This document shows positions 9,503 through 18,060 of a DNA stretch of 64,000 nt, piece by piece (the stretch's first letter is position 1; each line of letters begins with the position of its first letter). The notes under the pieces are model-generated. The model did no database searches, had not been told where the DNA came from, and saw nothing but the letters and a program-made list of their open reading frames with translations. Made by a program: the position numbers and the translations under genes. This stretch comes from Ochrobactrum sp. CM-21-5 (GTDB taxonomy: Bacteria; Pseudomonadota; Alphaproteobacteria; Rhizobiales; Rhizobiaceae): assembly GCF_014253075.1 (NCBI RefSeq), contig NZ_JACLZJ010000001.1, positions 558,001 to 622,000 on the forward strand, read 5' to 3'.

Positions 9503-10660
9503 ATGTCGGAAAACGGACTGCCGCTGAGCGGGCTCGTGGTCGTTGATATGAGCCAGTTTCTGTCAGGGCCCTATTGTTCCTTGCGCCTGATGGATCTGGG
9601 CGCGCGTGTTATCAAGATCGAGCGACCTGACGGTGGTGACCTTTCGCGTCGGCTTTATCTGAGCGATACGGAAATTGGCGGCGATTCTACAATTTTCCAT
9701 GCCATCAACCGGTCAAAGGAGAGCCTTGCGCTCGATCTGAAAAATCCGGATGACCTCGCTGCGCTGAAGAAACTTGTCGCCAAGGCGGACGTACTGATCC
9801 AGAACTTTCGTCCCGGTGTTATTTCGCGGCTTGGCCTCGACTATGAGGCAGCGAAGCAGCTCAATCCGGGGCTCGTCTATGCATCGATCAGTGGTTACGG
9901 CGAAGAGGGGCCATGGGTCGCACGACCGGGGCAGGATTTGCTGGCCCAGGCACGCTCTGGTCTGATGTGGCTCAACGGTGACGAGGGGCAGGGGCCGGTG
10001 CCGTTTGGCTTGGCCGTGGCCGACATGCTGGCAGGTGCTGCTGCGGCGCAGGGCATTCTCGCTGCGCTGGTCCGGCGCGGCATTTCCGGCAAGGGCGCGC
10101 ATGTGGAAACCAGTCTCCTCGAAGCGCTGGTCGATTTTCAGTTCGAAGTGCTGACAACCCATCTCAACGATGGCCGCCGCTTGCCGAAGCGTTCGGAATT
10201 CCGCAGCGCGCACGCTTATCTCTCAGCGCCTTACGGTGTTTATCAGGCAAGCGACGGCTATCTGGCAATTGCCATGATGCCGATTCCGAAACTGGCTGCG
10301 CATCTGGAGACCGATACGCTTGCGCCTTATGCCGACGATCCATCGAGCTGGTTTACGAAGCGCGACGAGATCAAGCGCCTGATCGCGGCCCGCATTGCCG
10401 AAAAGACGGTCGATGAGTGGCTGGCCATTCTTGAGCCCGCCGACATCTGGTGTTCAAGAGTGCTGAACTGGGAAGAGCTGCTCGCAAGCGATGGCTTCTC
10501 GGTGCTTGATATGCTGCAGACTGTGACGCGTGAGGACGCTGTTTCGATTACCACGACACGCTCGCCGCTGCGTATCGACGGCATTCGCGCCAAGGCCGAC
10601 CGTGCGGCGCCGCGCATCGGTGAAAACAGTCAGAAAATTCGGGAGGAGTTTGGCTTATGA
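9503..10660 (+). CDS. CaiB/BaiF (family III) CoA-transferase
   Basis: A 385-residue family III CoA-transferase. The N-terminal GLVVVDMSQFLSGPYCSLRLMDLGARVIKIERPDGGD is the family's Rossmann-like opening. The stretch GQDLLAQARSG (about residue 144) includes the aspartate expected to form the acyl-anhydride intermediate. These enzymes move CoA from a thioester donor to a carboxylic acid. An AGGAGGAG ribosome-binding site precedes the ATG. The gene overlaps the next one by four bases and heads a two-gene unit beside the sugar-acid cluster. A role activating an acid made by that cluster, perhaps together with the MaoC protein at 20583, is inference. Confidence 0.88.
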   Translation: MSENGLPLSGLVVVDMSQFLSGPYCSLRLMDLGARVIKIERPDGGDLSRRLYLSDTEIGGDSTIFHAINRSKESLALDLKNPDDLAALKKLVAKADVLIQNFRPGVISRLGLDYEAAKQLNPGLVYASISGYGEEGPWVARPGQDLLAQARSGLMWLNGDEGQGPVPFGLAVADMLAGAAAAQGILAALVRRGISGKGAHVETSLLEALVDFQFEVLTTHLNDGRRLPKRSEFRSAHAYLSAPYGVYQASDGYLAIAMMPIPKLAAHLETDTLAPYADDPSSWFTKRDEIKRLIAARIAEKTVDEWLAILEPADIWCSRVLNWEELLASDGFSVLDMLQTVTREDAVSITTTRSPLRIDGIRAKADRAAPRIGENSQKIREEFGL

Positions 10661-11784
10661 GCAGCATCAAGCTGAAAGGCATGACCTGGAGTCATCCGCG
10701 CGGTTACGATCCTATGGTTGCCTGTGCGCAGGTTTGGGCGAAGGAAAAGGACGTTTCCATCGAATGGGAAAAGCGTTCGCTTCAGGATTTCGAGACTTTT
10801 CCCGTCGAGGAACTGGCGCGCAGCTTTGATATGATCGTCATCGACCATCCGCATGTCGGCCAGATCACCAAGGAGGGCTGTCTGCTGCCACTGGATGTGG
10901 CGAGTCGTGAAGAGGAGCTGAAAGCGCTTGCCGATGGCTCCGTCGGACAATCTTTCCCAAGCTATAACTGGCAGGGGCGGCAATGGGCCTTTCCGCTCGA
11001 CGCGGCGACGCAGGTTCAGGCATGGCGGCCTGACCTGATGCCGGATGCGGCAACATCCTGGGTGGACGTGCTGCGTCTGGCGCGCGACGGCAATGTGCTG
11101 GTGCCATTGCGCTCCCCGCATTCGTTGATGAGTTTCTACACACTTGCCGCCAATGCAGGAACGCCATGCGCGGTCGAAGGCGAGCTGATCGGACTGGAAG
11201 CAGGCGTCAGGGCGTTTGAACAATTGCGTGAGCTTGCGGCGCTGGTGAAGCCGGAATGTTTCGACATGGATCCGATTGCCGTTTTTGAAGAAATGGCGAA
11301 GCGGGATTCGCAGATTGCCTGTTCGCCCCTGATCTATGGCTATGTCAACTATGCGATGCCTGACTTCCGCGAAAACCTTGTTCGCTTTGCCGACATTCCG
11401 TCTGGTGCGGCGGGCGTTGCCGGTTCCGCTCTGGGCGGCACAGGCATTGCGGTTTCCGCTTTCACGAAACACCCAGATGCGGCCATCGATTTCGCTTACT
11501 GGGTGGCCAGCGGGAATGTGCAGAAGGGGCTTTATGCGGCTTCCAACGGCCAGCCGGGTCACTCTGCGGCATGGGAAGATAATGTGGTAAACAATGCCGC
11601 GTCCGACTTTTATCGCGACACCCGCCCAACGCTGGAAGGCGCATGGGTGCGCCCGCGCCATGACGGCTACATGCCCTTTCAGGAAGCGGCCTCGGAACGC
11701 ATCAACAAGGGCTTGCGGAGAAATGAAGCGGCGCAACAGGTTGTTGCCGATCTCAACCGGCTTTTCCGCGCAAGCTTCTCTTAA
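10657..11784 (+). CDS. ABC substrate-binding-protein-like protein without a signal peptide
   Basis: A 375-residue protein resembling family 1 extracellular solute-binding proteins of sugar transporters: two-lobe pattern with FDMIVIDHPHVGQ, QGRQWAFPLDAATQV and ALGGTGIAVSAFTKHPDAA. It begins MSSIKLKGMTWSHPRGYDP, which is not a signal peptide. The start is fixed by the ATGA overlap with the CoA-transferase gene, so a longer secreted form is unlikely. It could be a cytoplasmic ligand-binding or enzyme-associated protein derived from a binding protein. The cluster has a second, normally secreted binding protein at 13791. Confidence 0.75.
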   Translation: MSSIKLKGMTWSHPRGYDPMVACAQVWAKEKDVSIEWEKRSLQDFETFPVEELARSFDMIVIDHPHVGQITKEGCLLPLDVASREEELKALADGSVGQSFPSYNWQGRQWAFPLDAATQVQAWRPDLMPDAATSWVDVLRLARDGNVLVPLRSPHSLMSFYTLAANAGTPCAVEGELIGLEAGVRAFEQLRELAALVKPECFDMDPIAVFEEMAKRDSQIACSPLIYGYVNYAMPDFRENLVRFADIPSGAAGVAGSALGGTGIAVSAFTKHPDAAIDFAYWVASGNVQKGLYAASNGQPGHSAAWEDNVVNNAASDFYRDTRPTLEGAWVRPRHDGYMPFQEAASERINKGLRRNEAAQQVVADLNRLFRASFS

Positions 11785-11893
11785 CACGACAGTTGCAAAT
11801 TCGTAGGGCCTTGGTGAAAAGAGTAATTTTGAGCACCGGAGCGCAGAAAATCGCTTTTTGCAGACCGGCATCACGAAGAGTGCAACTGTCGTG
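11785..11893. repeat. 109-bp element with perfect 13-bp terminal inverted repeats
   Basis: CACGACAGTTGCA at 11785-11797 and its exact complement TGCAACTGTCGTG at 11881-11893 flank about 83 bases of unrelated sequence. It abuts the stop codon of the preceding gene and lies between convergent genes. The form suggests a small MITE-like element or a large palindromic repeat; no flanking target duplication is evident. Confidence 0.6.
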
Positions 11894-11904
11894 CTAAACG
11901 ACGA

Positions 11905-11930
11905 GCTGGCGGTTCCCTCGCCAGCCTGTT
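11905..11930. terminator. Hairpin between convergent genes
   Basis: Stem GCTGGCG / CGCCAGC with a 7-base loop followed by CTGTTT on the plus strand. It lies just beyond the end of the amidohydrolase gene and probably serves both convergent units. Confidence 0.6.
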
Positions 11931-11933
11931 TCG

Positions 11934-12782
11934 TCACAGCTTCCAGATGCGGCGCGCATTTTCGGACAGAAGACGCGCTTTGTCGTCATTGCTGCATCCT
12001 TCAAGCAGCGCATGGGTTGCAGCAACCCACGTTGCCAGCCCGGCATCAATTGAGCTGGCTAGGGTGCAGACAGGCCAGTCGCTGCCCCAGATGACGCGAT
12101 TCCAGCCGAAAGACCGAATGACATACTCCACATAGGGACGCAGCGTTGTGACAGTCCAGCTCTCCGCGCTTGCATAAGCGACAACGCCTGAAATCTTGGC
12201 GACGACATTATCGCGCTGCGAAATCTCTGCAATCCCCTGTTGCCAGCTCTCCAGCGCACCGGATTTGATGTCAGGCACACCGCAATGATCCAGTATGAAC
12301 TGTGTCCCCGGCACCAGATCGACAAGCGCTATGGCCTTATCGATCTGGTGCGGCAGCACGCAAAGATCGAAGGTGAGGTCGGTGCCTTCAAGGCGCTTGA
12401 TGTTTTCGCGGAATAGTGCGCCAGCCGACAGGTCGTCCGGCATGACATGCAGCACGCGCCGGAAACCCTTCACAAAAGGATTGACCTGCTGTTGCTCCAG
12501 ATAGCTGGCAAAACCGCACTCCTCCGGGCGGCACGAGACGATCGCGCCCTTGATAAAACCATCGGATTGAGACGAAATTTCCTTGATGTGGTCGGTTTCA
12601 GCCTGAATCGCCTCAGGTGCTACATCCACCTCCATGTGCAACGCTGCCGCGATCCCGCACCGCTCTGCCTGCTGCCGATAGGCCGCAAACAAAAAGTCGC
12701 GGTCCAACGCCGGAACATCCGCAAGCCATGGATAGCTGAGCGCGTCTTTGTCGATGAGATGCAGATGGGTATCGATAATCAT
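11934..12782 (-). CDS. Amidohydrolase-2 family lactonase, probable L-fuconolactonase
   Basis: A 282-residue TIM-barrel hydrolase of the amidohydrolase-2 family. The metal-binding start MIIDTHLHLID and the C-terminal VIWGSDWPVCTL (with the catalytic aspartate) are both present. Members acting on sugar lactones, such as L-fucono-1,5-lactonase and L-rhamnono-lactonase, share this size and architecture. Here it lies 58 bp downstream of an IclR regulator and close to an L-fuconate dehydratase gene, which makes hydrolysis of L-fuconolactone to L-fuconate the best guess. A CTCC-rich complement gives a strong ribosome-binding site (GGAGG) before the start. Confidence 0.82.
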   Translation of the reverse strand: MIIDTHLHLIDKDALSYPWLADVPALDRDFLFAAYRQQAERCGIAAALHMEVDVAPEAIQAETDHIKEISSQSDGFIKGAIVSCRPEECGFASYLEQQQVNPFVKGFRRVLHVMPDDLSAGALFRENIKRLEGTDLTFDLCVLPHQIDKAIALVDLVPGTQFILDHCGVPDIKSGALESWQQGIAEISQRDNVVAKISGVVAYASAESWTVTTLRPYVEYVIRSFGWNRVIWGSDWPVCTLASSIDAGLATWVAATHALLEGCSNDDKARLLSENARRIWKL

Positions 12783-12840
12783 GAAAACTCCTCCGTGGTG
12801 TCAATCTTTCAAAAAAGAAGAGAGTTTTCAAATAAGAATT

Positions 12841-13635
12841 TCAGCTGTTGCCCCCGACATCGGCCCCGACCAGCTTGGAGAGGTCTTGTACGGTCTTCTG
12901 GAGCAGGGTGATCGTCTGGGTGATGTCCGGCGCGGACGATGGATTGACGAGCGTGACATAGGGGCATGTCAGTGCGGCAATGCAGGTTCCGTCGGGGCCG
13001 AGAATAGGCGCGGAAAGATTGTAGACGCCCGCCATCTGGGCACTTGGCATCATTTCATAGCCGCGCTCGCGAATCTGGTCGAGACGTTGGTAGAAATCTG
13101 CGTCGAGTTTCACTTGGTCTCGGTTTTTCACATGCGCCGCAATCATCATCTCCCGCTCTTCTTCCGAGCGGAAGGCGAGCAGAACGTGGCCCGATCCCGT
13201 ATCGAACAGGCTGATGTGCGAGCCAACGCGAATTGAGATACCCCAATAATCAGGCGCTTCCTGCTGTGCGATCACCACCACCGATCCGCGGTCGAAGACG
13301 GCCAGCTGATTGGCCTGTTTGGAACGATCGGCAAGTTCGCGCATGAAGGGGGTGGCGAAGGATGCGAGGCGGCGAACGGGCGCATGAAGATGAGCAAGGC
13401 CGAACAGCTTCAACGTCAGCGAATAACGGTCGCCATCAAGCTTGGTGACGTAACCGCGCTTCACCAGGCGGTCGAGCATGCGGTAGAATTCGTTGGGGCT
13501 GCGGTCGAGATGCTTGGCAATCTCGGCCTGTGTCAACCCGCCATCGACGCTTGCCAGAAGTTCCAGAATATCCAGCCCCTTGTCGAGCGCGGGCGCGCGG
13601 TAGCGATCATCCGTTTCCAAATCTGTCCCCTTCAT
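12841..13635 (-). CDS. IclR-family transcriptional regulator
   Basis: A 264-residue regulator with an N-terminal winged helix-turn-helix (about residues 14-75, LDKGLDILELLASVDGGLTQAEIAKHLDRSPNEFYRMLDRL broken by helices) and a C-terminal IclR effector-binding domain (about 90-255). It is divergent from the transporter operon starting at 13791 and cotranscribed with the lactonase gene. The 155-bp divergent region has a 26-bp dyad (13715-13740), a plausible binding site. It most likely responds to a sugar-acid intermediate of the pathway; the effector is unknown. Confidence 0.9.
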   Translation of the reverse strand: MKGTDLETDDRYRAPALDKGLDILELLASVDGGLTQAEIAKHLDRSPNEFYRMLDRLVKRGYVTKLDGDRYSLTLKLFGLAHLHAPVRRLASFATPFMRELADRSKQANQLAVFDRGSVVVIAQQEAPDYWGISIRVGSHISLFDTGSGHVLLAFRSEEEREMMIAAHVKNRDQVKLDADFYQRLDQIRERGYEMMPSAQMAGVYNLSAPILGPDGTCIAALTCPYVTLVNPSSAPDITQTITLLQKTVQDLSKLVGADVGGNS

Positions 13636-13714
13636 GAATATCCTTCTTCATATGCGAGTAATTCATTTCGCGAAAGTGGGAATGCATCGGAAACCGCCTT
13701 GACCGTGTTTGAAT

Positions 13715-13740
13715 ATTATGTTTGCATATAAATACATAAT
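13715..13740. promoter_or_regulatory. Dyad in the iclR/transporter divergent promoter region
   Basis: Arms ATTATGT and ACATAAT separated by 12 AT-rich bases, midway between the divergent starts at 13635 and 13791. The symmetry and position suit an IclR-type operator; this is inference. Confidence 0.5.
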
Positions 13741-13790
13741 TCGCAATTGGGGTCGCGAACGGGGGAGCGTTCGCCATAAGGAGGAGAAGC

Positions 13791-15110
13791 ATGCAGCATT
13801 TTAAATCTCGCATTCTGGCGGGCGTTGCCCTGCTGGGTATGGGCGTCGTCTCTGCCGGGGCGGCTGATCTGCCGGGCAAGTTCGAAGGTGTCACGGTCAA
13901 TGCCAAGCTCATCGGCGGTCAGCAATATGAAGCGCTTTATTCGCGCATCGCCGATTGGGAAAAGGCCACGGGCGCCAAGGTCAACATTCTTTCCAAGAAG
14001 AACCATTTCGAACTCGACAAGGAAATCAAGTCGGATATCGCCTCAGGTTCGATCAACTGGTGCGTCGGTTCCAATCATTCGTCCTTTGCGCCGCAATATC
14101 CTACCCTTTATGCCGATCTGAACGGCTTGCTTCCAAAGGAAGAAATCGAAGGCTTCGTGTCGTCGGTCATCAAGGCTTCCACGCTCAACGACAAGCTGAT
14201 CATGCTGCCGCGTGCACAGTTCGATGTCTCGGCGCTTTACTATCAGAAGAGCCTCTACGAGGATGACGCCAAGAAGACGGCATTCAAGGAGAAATACGGC
14301 TACGATCTGGCACCGCCGAAGACATGGAAAGAAGTTTCTGATCAGGCTGTGTTCTTCGCCGACCCGCCGAACTTCTACGGCACGCAATTCGCTGGCAAGG
14401 AAGAGGCGATCAATGGTCGCTTCTATGAAATGCTGGTCGCTGAAGGTGGCGAATATCTCGATGGTGAAGGCAAGCCTGCTTTCAATTCCGAGGCCGGTGT
14501 CCGCGCCCTTGACTGGTTCGTTAATCTCTACAAGGCCAAGGCCGTTCCGGTCGGAACCACCAACTATCTCTGGGACGAGCTTGGTGCGGGGTTTGCGTCC
14601 GGCACTATTGCTCTCAATCTGGACTGGCCGGGCTGGGCGACCTATTTCAACGATCCAAAGTCGTCGAAAGTCGCAGGCAATGTCGGTATCGTTCCTCCAC
14701 CTGCAGGTTCATCGGGCAAGCGCACTGGCTGGTCGGGTCATCATGGCTTCTCGGTCACCGAATCCTGCGCCACCAAGGAAGCCGCCGCTTCGCTCGTCTG
14801 GTTCCTGACGAACGAAGATTCGCAAAAGCTTGAATCTGCTGCCGGCACTTTGCCAACGCGCACAGCTGTCTGGGATTACGTCATCGAACAGGCTGCTTCC
14901 GATCCATACAAGAAGGAAGTGCTCTCGGTATTCCAGGAAACGGCAAAGACTGCATTCCCGGTTCCGCAGACACCATCCTGGATCGAAATTTCAAACGCTG
15001 TCTATCCTGAGCTTCAGGCCGCCATCCTCGGCGACAAGACCTCCAAGGAGGCGCTTGACGCTGCTGCTGAAAAGGCGACCCGGATTCTCGAAGACGCTGG
15101 CGAACTCTGA
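13791..15110 (+). CDS. Sugar ABC transporter substrate-binding protein
   Basis: A 439-residue family 1 extracellular solute-binding protein. A signal peptide of about 24 residues ends SAGAA before DLPGKFEGVTVNAKLIGG. The body has the usual features, including a tryptophan-rich ligand region (NLDWPGWATYF) and GWSGHHGFSVTESC. An AAGGAGGAG ribosome-binding site lies just before the ATG. It is the first gene of a long rightward operon carrying two permeases, an ATPase and sugar-acid catabolic enzymes, so the ligand is likely L-fucose or a related sugar or sugar acid (inferred from the enzymes). Confidence 0.9.
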   Translation: MQHFKSRILAGVALLGMGVVSAGAADLPGKFEGVTVNAKLIGGQQYEALYSRIADWEKATGAKVNILSKKNHFELDKEIKSDIASGSINWCVGSNHSSFAPQYPTLYADLNGLLPKEEIEGFVSSVIKASTLNDKLIMLPRAQFDVSALYYQKSLYEDDAKKTAFKEKYGYDLAPPKTWKEVSDQAVFFADPPNFYGTQFAGKEEAINGRFYEMLVAEGGEYLDGEGKPAFNSEAGVRALDWFVNLYKAKAVPVGTTNYLWDELGAGFASGTIALNLDWPGWATYFNDPKSSKVAGNVGIVPPPAGSSGKRTGWSGHHGFSVTESCATKEAAASLVWFLTNEDSQKLESAAGTLPTRTAVWDYVIEQAASDPYKKEVLSVFQETAKTAFPVPQTPSWIEISNAVYPELQAAILGDKTSKEALDAAAEKATRILEDAGEL

Positions 15111-15130
15111 CCGGCACGGCTCTTAACGTC

Positions 15131-15156
15131 GATCCGCACCCTTTTGGGTGCGGGTC
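15131..15156 (+). terminator. Intercistronic hairpin after the binding-protein gene
   Basis: Stem GATCCGCACCC / GGGTGCGGGTC with a TTTT loop and only a weak T-rich tail, between the binding-protein gene and the first permease gene. Stems at this point commonly leave binding-protein mRNA more abundant than permease mRNA; it is likely a partial terminator or 3'-end stabiliser. Confidence 0.6.
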
Positions 15157-15186
15157 ATTCTTTCAGCCCATCCGCATGGACCGATA

Positions 15187-16080
15187 ATGTTCAAGAGACT
15201 TTCCCCGCCGGTTCTATTGTTGTTGCCGGCCTTCATCATCCTCGCGGCGGTGGTGCTTTTTCCTCTCGCGCTTTCGCTTTATTCAAGCTTCACGCCATTC
15301 CGCCTGACGCGCCCCGACACCTTGTTCCGGTTTGTCGGCTTCCGCAATTACGAGCGCATCCTGACCGACTGGGTCTTCTGGGCGGCATTCATCCGCACGG
15401 TGATTTTCCTTACCATCGCACTCAATCTGGAAATGCTTTTGGGGCTTGGGCTGGCACTGCTCATCAACAAGGCCACTTATGGCAAGCGCACGCTGCGTAC
15501 GCTCATGATGTTCCCGATGATGTTTTCACCGGTGCTTGTGGGCTTCCAGTTCAAATTCATGTTCAACGACAATATTGGTCTTGTGAACAATGCCCTTCAG
15601 TCGCTTGGATTGACCGATACGGCTATTCCCTGGCTCATCGATGGAAATTTGGCGCTCATTGCCATTCTCTCGGCTGAAGTTTGGTCGTCCACCGCTGTCT
15701 TTGCGATCCTCATTCTGGCCGGTCTTCTGGCCATGCCGCAGGATCCAGTCGAAGCAGCGCGGGTTGACGGGTGTACGCCATGGCAGACCTTCCGCTATGT
15801 CATCTGGCCCTATCTGATGCCATTCGCCTTTATCGCTATGACCATCCGCTCGCTCGATGTCGCGCGAGCCTATGACATTGTGAAGATCATGACCGATGGC
15901 GGTCCGGCGCGGCGCACCGAGCTTATCTGGACGCTGGTGGGGCGAACTGCCTATTCGGACGCACAGATGGGTATGGCCAATGCAATGGCCTATGTGGCGA
16001 TCCTGCTGTCGATCGTCTTCACCGTCATTTTCTTCCGTAAGCTCGCTGCCGCGCGCACGCAGATCGGAGCGGAGTGGTAA
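15187..16080 (+). CDS. Sugar ABC transporter permease (MalF/UgpA type)
   Basis: A 297-residue inner-membrane permease with about six transmembrane segments and the ATPase-contact loop EAARVDGCTPWQTFRYVIWP (about residues 190-209). The start ATG at 15187 is chosen because the in-frame GTG 39 bases earlier lies within the hairpin tail region and would add a non-hydrophobic leader. It pairs with the permease that starts 2 bases after its stop, forming the transmembrane heterodimer of a carbohydrate uptake class 1 transporter. Confidence 0.92.
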   Translation: MFKRLSPPVLLLLPAFIILAAVVLFPLALSLYSSFTPFRLTRPDTLFRFVGFRNYERILTDWVFWAAFIRTVIFLTIALNLEMLLGLGLALLINKATYGKRTLRTLMMFPMMFSPVLVGFQFKFMFNDNIGLVNNALQSLGLTDTAIPWLIDGNLALIAILSAEVWSSTAVFAILILAGLLAMPQDPVEAARVDGCTPWQTFRYVIWPYLMPFAFIAMTIRSLDVARAYDIVKIMTDGGPARRTELIWTLVGRTAYSDAQMGMANAMAYVAILLSIVFTVIFFRKLAAARTQIGAEW

Positions 16081-16082
16081 TC

Positions 16083-16958
16083 ATGGCTCAACCTCTTAGC
16101 AACGCTCAACACAGATTGCGCCGCCGCATTAACAAGGTTGCCTATCTGGTCGGCCTGTTTCTGGCGATGATGCTCATCTGTCTGCCGGGTTTCTGGATTG
16201 TGCTCTCGTCGCTGCGTCCGCCGGTTGAGATCATGGCCAAACCGCCTGTCTGGATACCGCAGGAATTGTCGCTTGATGCCTATCGCGCCATGTTCTCCGG
16301 TGCGGGTGCGGGCGGCGTTCCGGTATGGGACTATTTCCGCAACTCGCTGATCATCTCGATCACCTCCACGGTGATCGCACTCATCATCGGCATGTCCGGC
16401 GGTTATGCTTTCGCGCGTTTCCGGTTTCGCGGAAAGTCGGCGACTTTCCTCGGCTTCATGCTGACGCGTTCGGTGCCGGGCATCGCGCTGTCGCTGCCGC
16501 TTTTCATGGTCTATTCGCGCATCGGCATCATCGATACGCATTTCGGCCTGATCCTGACCTATGTGGCGCTGAACATCCCGTTCACGATCTGGCTGATCGA
16601 CAGCTTCTTCCGGCAGGTGCCGAAGGATCTGGCCGAAGCGGCCCAGATCGACGGCTGCACGCGCTGGCAGGCCTTCTGGCAGGTGGAATTTCCGCTGGCC
16701 GGTCCTGGCATTGCGTCGGCTGGCATCTTCGCCTTTCTCACCTGCTGGAATGAGTATGCGCTGGCTTCCCAGCTTACCCGCTCCGTCAATTCCAAGACAT
16801 TGCCGGTCGGTCTTCTCGATTACACCGCCGAGTTCACCATCGACTGGCGCGGCATGTGCGCGCTCGCAGTGGTGATGATTGTCCCGGCACTGGCGCTTAC
16901 CTTCGTCATCCAGAAACACCTTGTCTCCGGCCTGACGTTCGGCGCTGTTAAAGGTTGA
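16083..16958 (+). CDS. Sugar ABC transporter permease (MalG/UgpE type)
   Basis: A 291-residue inner-membrane permease with about six membrane segments and the loop EAAQIDGCTRWQAFWQVEFP (about residues 190-209). It begins 2 bases after the first permease gene, behind an in-frame GTG that is less likely because the ATG follows a GGAGTGG ribosome-binding site. With the previous gene it makes the transport channel; its C-terminus is the QKHLVSGLTFGAVKG pattern usual for MalG-type partners. Confidence 0.92.
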   Translation: MAQPLSNAQHRLRRRINKVAYLVGLFLAMMLICLPGFWIVLSSLRPPVEIMAKPPVWIPQELSLDAYRAMFSGAGAGGVPVWDYFRNSLIISITSTVIALIIGMSGGYAFARFRFRGKSATFLGFMLTRSVPGIALSLPLFMVYSRIGIIDTHFGLILTYVALNIPFTIWLIDSFFRQVPKDLAEAAQIDGCTRWQAFWQVEFPLAGPGIASAGIFAFLTCWNEYALASQLTRSVNSKTLPVGLLDYTAEFTIDWRGMCALAVVMIVPALALTFVIQKHLVSGLTFGAVKG

Positions 16959-16966
16959 AATTTAAA

Positions 16967-18058
16967 ATGGCACAGCTTTCCATCAAAAATCTCGTCAAGC
17001 GTTACGGTAACGTCGAAGTGGTGCATGGCATCAACCTCGAAATCGCCGACAAGGAATTTGTTGCGCTCGTAGGCCCATCGGGCTGCGGAAAATCCACTAC
17101 GCTGCGCATGGTCGCCGGTCTGGAAACCATCTCCGGCGGCGCACTCGAGATTGGCGGAAAAATCGTCAACGACTTGCCCCCGCGTGACCGCAACATCTCG
17201 ATGGTATTCCAGTCCTATGCGCTTTATCCGCATATGTCGGTGCGTGAGAACATGGGCTTTTCGCTGAAAATCGCCAAGCAGCCGCGAGCGGAAATCGACC
17301 GCCGCGTCAATGAAGCGTCAGCCATTCTTGGTCTTGAAGCACTGATGGAACGCCGTCCGGCACAGCTTTCTGGCGGTCAGCGCCAGCGCGTCGCCATGGG
17401 TCGTGCTATCGTGCGCAATCCGGAAGTGTTCCTGTTCGACGAACCGCTTTCCAATCTCGACGCCAAGCTGCGCACGCAGATGCGTACCGAGATCAAGAAG
17501 CTTCATGCCAAGGTGCAGTCGACGGTCGTTTACGTAACGCATGATCAGGTCGAGGCCATGACGCTGGCTGATCGTATTGTCATCATGCGCGACGGTCATA
17601 TCGAGCAGGTCGGAACGCCTGATGAAGTGTTCAAGCGTCCGGCAACCCAGTTCGTAGCGGGCTTCATCGGTTCACCGCCAATGAATATGGCGGAGGCGAC
17701 AGTACAGGGGGCGGAACTGGTCTTCGCTAATGGTGACCGTCTGCCTTTGCCGCAGCAATTCAAGGCGCAGGTGAGTGAAGGAACAAAAGTCACGTTTGGC
17801 CTGCGCCCCGATGATCTTTTCCCGAAAGGGCACGGACTTTTCTCCGGCAATGCCATTCACGAAAGCGATTTGCGCGTTTCGATCACCGAGCCGCTCGGCA
17901 ATGAAACTTTGGTTTTCACAGAGTTTGCAGGCAAGGAGTGGGTCGCGCGTATGCTCAACCCACGTCAATTGCAATCCGGCGAAACCATTCCAGTACAGTT
18001 CGATCTGTCGCAGGCGCATCTTTTCGATGCGGCAAGCGGCAAGACGCTGGCGGTGTAA
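16967..18058 (+). CDS. Sugar ABC transporter ATP-binding protein (UgpC/MalK type)
   Basis: A 363-residue ATPase with Walker A GPSGCGKST (about residue 36), signature LSGGQRQRVAMG (about residue 132), Walker B VFLFDEPLSNLDAKL and switch histidine THDQ. A C-terminal TOBE/regulatory region occupies about residues 235-363, as in the MalK/UgpC subfamily. It energises the two permeases upstream. The ATG at 16967 is 8 bases after the previous stop; an in-frame TTG overlapping that stop is less likely. The next gene starts 2 bases after its stop. Confidence 0.93.
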   Translation: MAQLSIKNLVKRYGNVEVVHGINLEIADKEFVALVGPSGCGKSTTLRMVAGLETISGGALEIGGKIVNDLPPRDRNISMVFQSYALYPHMSVRENMGFSLKIAKQPRAEIDRRVNEASAILGLEALMERRPAQLSGGQRQRVAMGRAIVRNPEVFLFDEPLSNLDAKLRTQMRTEIKKLHAKVQSTVVYVTHDQVEAMTLADRIVIMRDGHIEQVGTPDEVFKRPATQFVAGFIGSPPMNMAEATVQGAELVFANGDRLPLPQQFKAQVSEGTKVTFGLRPDDLFPKGHGLFSGNAIHESDLRVSITEPLGNETLVFTEFAGKEWVARMLNPRQLQSGETIPVQFDLSQAHLFDAASGKTLAV

Positions 18059-18060
18059 TC

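Noticed and set aside
10630-11937. 435-codon frame antisense to the binding-protein-like gene
   Set aside because: Shadow frame; spans into the inverted-repeat region and has no domain.
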